From Trema orientale (taxonomy: Eukaryota > Streptophyta > Magnoliopsida > Rosales > Cannabaceae), in contig JXTC01000065.1 of NCBI GenBank assembly GCA_002914845.1, positions 269,343 to 333,342 of the forward strand: a DNA stretch of 64,000 bases, read 5' to 3'. Both the position numbers and the translations under genes were made by a program. Shown piece by piece: positions 59,624-64,000 of the stretch (positions are counted from its first letter, which is position 1; the number at the start of each line of letters is the position of its first letter). The notes beneath the pieces were generated by a model. The model worked only from the letters and a program-made list of their open reading frames with translations. It ran no database searches and was not told the origin of the DNA.

Positions 59624-60095
59624 AGGGTTTTTGGCATGATAAGTTTCTGAATTTTTCGATGATTTGCAATGTATCCCCTGAACTTTTTTTTTTTGGCAAT
59701 TAAGACCCTGAATTTAGAATTTTTGGCAATGTATCCCATGAACTTTTTTTTTTGGCAATTAGGACCCTGAATTTAGAGTTTTTGGCATGATTAACCCCTG
59801 AATTTTTCGTTAATTTGTAATTTATTTTTTAATTATTTAAAAATTTGCATATAACTCAAAAAAAATATTGCATATCAGCGAAAAATTCAGGAGCTAATCA
59901 TGCCAAAAATCTTAAATTCAGGGTCTTAATTGCCAAAAAGAAAAGTTCAAAGGATACATTACAAATCTACAAAAAATTCAGGGACTAATCGTGCCAAAAA
60001 TTCTAAATTCAAGGTTCTAATTGCCAAAAAAAAAAGTTCAGGGGATACATTACAAACTATCGAAAAATTCAGGGACTAATCATGCCAAAAACCCT
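59624..60095. mobile_element. Foldback MITE (472 bp) with 8-bp TSD, hAT-like
   Basis: The termini AGGGTTTTTGGCATGAT and ATCATGCCAAAAACCCT are perfect inverted repeats. The arms (about 210 bp each) are internally repetitive: alternating GGCAATTAAGACCCTGAATTT, ATGTATCCCCTGAAC and CCTGAATTTTTCG modules recur on the left and in inverted form on the right. ATTTTGTA occurs at both borders (59616-59623, 60096-60103), an 8-bp duplication expected for hAT. If the element is taken to begin at GGG the duplication reads as 10 bp, so the superfamily is tentative. No coding capacity. Confidence 0.8.
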
Positions 60096-60103
60096 ATTTT
60101 GTA

Positions 60104-61086
60104 ATGTCTAAATTCAAAGTTGAGGAGGACGAACAGGATCATTAATCCAAAGTAAGAAAATAACAGAGGTTAAACAAATCGAGAGACTTTCCAATCTTAT
60201 GATTTTCTTACCATATCTACATGCATGATTTCCTTTTTGTTTTTTGAAGTATATTTTCGCTTGCGAATCTCAATGCGTGATCAAAGCAATTAGCCCCTTA
60301 CTCCCTAATTCACATATATCTTACATTGCATGAGCAGGCAGATACTCGATTAATGGAATCGAACAGTAAACATGAGAAAATATGGATATGGTGAAAAGAC
60401 TATACATCTTAGCTAAATCAATTTCCGTAGATTGTGTTGTAAAAACAAAATATCACATTTAAGAACAGGAATAAGGAACATTTTACTTCAGCAGTAATCA
60501 AATACTCTCGACATTTTCTGCATTGAAACTTCCATCAGGATACAAAGCAAGATGATCTTCACATTTGAGAACTCGTCTGTCTTTAATCACCACTACCAGA
60601 CACGTCAAGTCAAAACTGCTTATATTTCAATCAAAATTTTGGTTCACAACCACTACTATAGGAAAATCGCCTTGTATTCTCAAAGCTGCACTTAATTCTT
60701 ATGGGAACACGTAAAATATAAATAAATAAATAAATAAAACTCAGAACAGTGCAAAATACAAAAGCTCAACCCACTGAATAAATACAACAATGCCCCCCTG
60801 ACAACCCCAATTTTGACAGCCATCATTTTCTTTTCTTGGTTTGACCATACCTCGAATCAGATTCACCCACAGTTTTCGCAAAAAGAACAGAGCAGAAATC
60901 ACCTCCAGTCCAGCTTGAGCTTGGTGGTTGTCAAAGCCTTCTGTGAGCTAAAAAGCCTAGGAAGAAGAAATTTACAGTTACACTAGACTACGAGGATCAT
61001 ATCTTTGCCATCCCATGGCTTTGGCTGGAAAAAATTGGCAGCCAACATTGCAGTCACCACAAAAAGTCGATATATAGTATTTGTCA
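60104..61086. other. 3' flank of UTP10 gene
   Basis: No other gene supported. The part adjacent to 61087 is the probable 3' UTR of the minus-strand UTP10 gene. There is an AAAT repeat at about 60718-60738. Confidence 0.5.
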
Positions 61087-64000
61087 TCATAGGTACTGCC
61101 GAAGACTTTCACCACTCATGGATTCCATTTCCTTGAGAATCTCCTGTGCAAGGGATTTAACAGAAAGCTCCACATCCTCGAGCAGTTCCCCTAAGAAGGG
61201 GATGGTTTCAGCCAGGAAAACCAGATATTCTTCTCTCAAATGTTCAACCATATACTTGACAATTCTTAGGCCCAGGATTCGAGCCCGCACCTTTTCACTT
61301 CGAGTCTGCATCAGTACCTATATTGACAATATAAAAATGAAAAATATGTTGAGAAAACTAATAGGGGTGAAAAGGGGGGACAAGCCCAAACAACACCATT
61401 GACAAAGGAAATGCTAAATGCCCGGATTTGAAATTCATCCCAACAAGGTATTAAACAGGATGGACATGTCCTGCAGCAATTTTATCAACATGGACCTAGT
61501 TGCAAGCAATTGCGAGACATAAAATTCAGGACAAAATATAAACCTGGAAATACAACTTAACAAGGGTGGGATCATTCTATCAAATAGGGACTGTAAAGCA
61601 CATGTTCATACAAATGGACGACTACGCCACTTTTAATAGCCAAAAGGAAGATATGATGAGAGAGGTGGAGATAAAGAATCGTGCAGTTAATTGCAACAGC
61701 AGTAAAGTCAAGATGCAGCTTTTTTTTAGTTGTTGAACATTAAAATGATGCATATTCAAGTACACAATTTTTACTGAGGCTCGAGTTTGAAACTTCAGCC
61801 CTTGCCAAACCTTACAAAGATATACCATGAAACTTGTGGTTTATGCACCAAGTACGTATGTGGCAATGAGGAATTGATCCCCAGATCATGTGAAGCAAAC
61901 CACAGGCCTGATTGCTTAACTAGCCTTAGCCAGTAGCCGCCCAGGGTTCTAACTCGAGGCAATAACAATAACAATAACAATAATAATAATCCAAAGTTTC
62001 TCAAGACATTACTGGTAAGGTATTTAAGTGTAAAAGAATCCAAAGAGCACCTCATGATTCAATGGTTTCCATAAGACGTCAGTTCCCGCAGTCACAGCCA
62101 TTTGACCAATGCAAACAACTAACAAGTCATCGACTTCCTTCACTGATGGCAGGTTGGGATGTTCTTCAAGAGAAATTGGTGGTTCTATAGTAAGCTGTGA
62201 AACAACGGGTTTCAAAAGAACCTACAAACAAAAAATGCAAAACTGAATGAAAAAGAAAATAGCAAACAGGACCCAAGAATGTGGAAGAAAATTCTGATAA
62301 CTCCATTTACTAATTGTTCAAAGGTTGGGCATTCAAGTAGACAATTTCTCAGCCAAGTAGATTACAGTGTTCAAATTGACATAGCAGACAAAGAAATGCA
62401 AGCAGTGAGTTCCTTTTACTTTAGTAGATGATAGAATATCTGTATATTTATGTATGTAGATATACTATTAAGCATATAAAACAGAAAGCCACGTCCCACG
62501 GAGCTGCTCCAAATATACACAATGTGTTGGGGTAAACACTCTGAGAAAGTGGTGTAAAACATAAATGTGACTGCTAAATATTCATTAGTATTAAATGAAC
62601 ATAACACTCTGGGGAAAAACGCAAACATTGACTAACCTGAAAGTTTGAAGAGTCAAGGAACTTCAGGCTTCCGGTATCATAGAGGAAACATTTATGCAAT
62701 GATGACAAAACCAAAGATCTCAGCTGCCAGTTTCCAAGTGATACACTGGTTTCTTCTTCTGTATTTTTTCCTACTAGAATCTTGGCTTTCTTCTTCTTTC
62801 GTGTTAAACCAGAGGTATTTGCATCCCCAGCAACAGTCAGAAGACGAACACAGCCCTCAAGCAAGTATTTGAAGTAAGGAACAAACAGAGACCTGCAATT
62901 GAAAACAACACCTGATTGGTTGTTACTTATTTCAGGAAAAGGATAATACAAAATGCCTTTTGGCATCTTCGTGGGGGTTAAAAATTTAATAGCTCAGAAC
63001 AATAACATATGATCCTCTACCATCAAATTTTACAACTGTTAAACTTTAACTTCCAAGCTTGTAATGCTTGGAAAGGCAAACATTTTTATTACAAAAAAAA
63101 TGTCCAAACTCTTAGCATGCAGCACAGCTACTCATGAGATACCAACTTACTTTCACACTATACTTCTAGTACACATTTTTTTGCATAATAGAAGCAGTAG
63201 TATCACTATCCTAGGGAGATTTGGACAGAGAGGAGGAAAAACAAGGGGACTGAGAATTTTAAAATAGAATATACCAGAAGATCAATGCCATAAACTTGGC
63301 GTGAATCTCAATCTAAGCTTAAAAAACAAAAAACCAAGCAAAAAAAAAAATGAACTAGAAGTGTGCACAACACACAACTAGAAAGCAAAGCTATTAAAAC
63401 TACGATCTATAAGCAACTAAAAGCATTAACCTAATCATAAAATCCAGGGTCGCAAAACATCAATTAAAAAGAGAAGCAAACTTTGAAAAATAACAGTGAA
63501 AACAAAAACTAATGCATTTTGACAAATTGAAGTGCATGAAGGAAGAACTGACTAACCTATGGTTCTCAGCAAGTATATTAACTAGACCATAGAATGATAT
63601 TGCTCTATCTATACTAGTGCTTCCTGCCCGTACACCATCTTCAATATCAGACTCTGCCCACTCAATACTCCGTATCAAAAGGGGCTTGAACATGGTCTCA
63701 GTGAGTTTCATTGTCAGAGCAATTACTGTATTGATAACACTTTTTTCTACAACATCAATATACTGAAGTGAAACTGGCCTTTGACGGCGTAGATCCAGAG
63801 CAAGCAAGCACAAGTCGAAAATCTTCACGTGGTAGCCACCAACAGATTGTCTATCCATTGCAACAATCAAGTTTTCCAACATCCCAAAATACACGGTCAA
63901 ACTTGAATCCCCAGACAAAACAGCATTTGAATAAATTTTCAGCAAAGGTGGCAAAGCAAGTCGAACCTGGACAAATTGATACAAGTGGAAATGACAAATG
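61087..64000 (-). CDS. UTP10: UTP10/HEATR1 ribosome-biogenesis protein, C-terminal part
   Basis: The last four exons of a large gene that continues beyond the window: 63966-63557, 62892-62637, 62221-62051 and 61317-61087, together 355 residues plus stop, all GT-AG and in phase. The sequence is the BP28/UTP10 C-terminal domain with HEAT-like helices: IYSNAVLSGDSSLTVYFGML, MDRQSVGGYHVKIFDLCLLA, FYGLVNILAENHRSLFVPYF, a basic RKKKKAK stretch, NWQLRSLVLSSLHKCFLYDT, VLWKPLNHEVLMQTRS, then RARILGLRIVKYMVEHLREE and the ending LAETIPFLGELLEDVELSVK to LRQYL. By homology the protein belongs to the t-UTP part of the nucleolar small-subunit processome, needed for pre-rRNA transcription and 18S processing. 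The N-terminal ~1,800 residues expected for the family are outside the window. The frame is intact. Confidence 0.93.

Overview
This is nuclear DNA from a dicot plant. The genes have introns, the intergenic DNA is AT-rich, and it carries MITEs, LTR-derived and SINE-like repeats. The tandem array of At5g07610-type F-box genes would fit Rosaceae (Prunus, Malus, Rosa and relatives), but the family assignment is an inference. The window is a draft assembly: it has single Ns, one 151-N gap, and two repeat structures that look like unmerged contig overlaps.

Layout. (1) 1-14.9 kb: a plus-strand ten-exon U-box/protein kinase gene of 807 codons (CDS 3338-7641), followed by repeat-rich DNA with a foldback element, an LTR-like promoter segment, a 584-bp imperfect tandem duplication and a tRNA-derived SINE. 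(2) 14.9-17 kb: a minus-strand two-exon membrane pseudokinase related to TMKL1 but without leucine-rich repeats. (3) 17-22.3 kb: intergenic, containing a retroposed element with a 14-bp target duplication. (4) 22.3-25.2 kb: a minus-strand three-exon secreted HAD-type acid phosphatase of 268 aa; intron 1 holds a dense GTCGTTT repeat array. (5) 26-52.8 kb: nine minus-strand copies of one intronless F-box family. Four are intact (29567, 38557, 41497, 49332), one is C-terminally deleted (44216), two are frameshifted pseudogenes (26924, 51513) and two are C-terminal relics (26025, 40822). A 2-kb solo LTR, an assembly duplication, a MULE-type MITE and a relic of the next gene lie between them. (6) 53.4-56.5 kb: a minus-strand seven-exon mitochondrial ubiquinol-cytochrome c chaperone (CBP3/UQCC1 type), 292 aa, with one probable GC-AG intron. 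(7) 57-60.5 kb: MITE-rich spacer. (8) 61-64 kb: the last four exons of UTP10/HEATR1, a ribosome-biogenesis HEAT-repeat protein that continues past the window end.

The single-copy genes (U-box kinase, pseudokinase, phosphatase, CBP3, UTP10) are unrelated housekeeping or signalling genes. The F-box array is the accessory part: a birth-and-death cluster of SCF E3 ligase substrate receptors. Shared 3' flanks, shared promoter motifs and a co-duplicated CBP3 relic show repeated tandem duplication. I found no new multi-gene system. The most informative points are the F-box array history, the precisely bounded transposable elements and the likely assembly artefacts. All exon borders were derived by hand from splice consensus and reading-frame continuity; no alignment was run.
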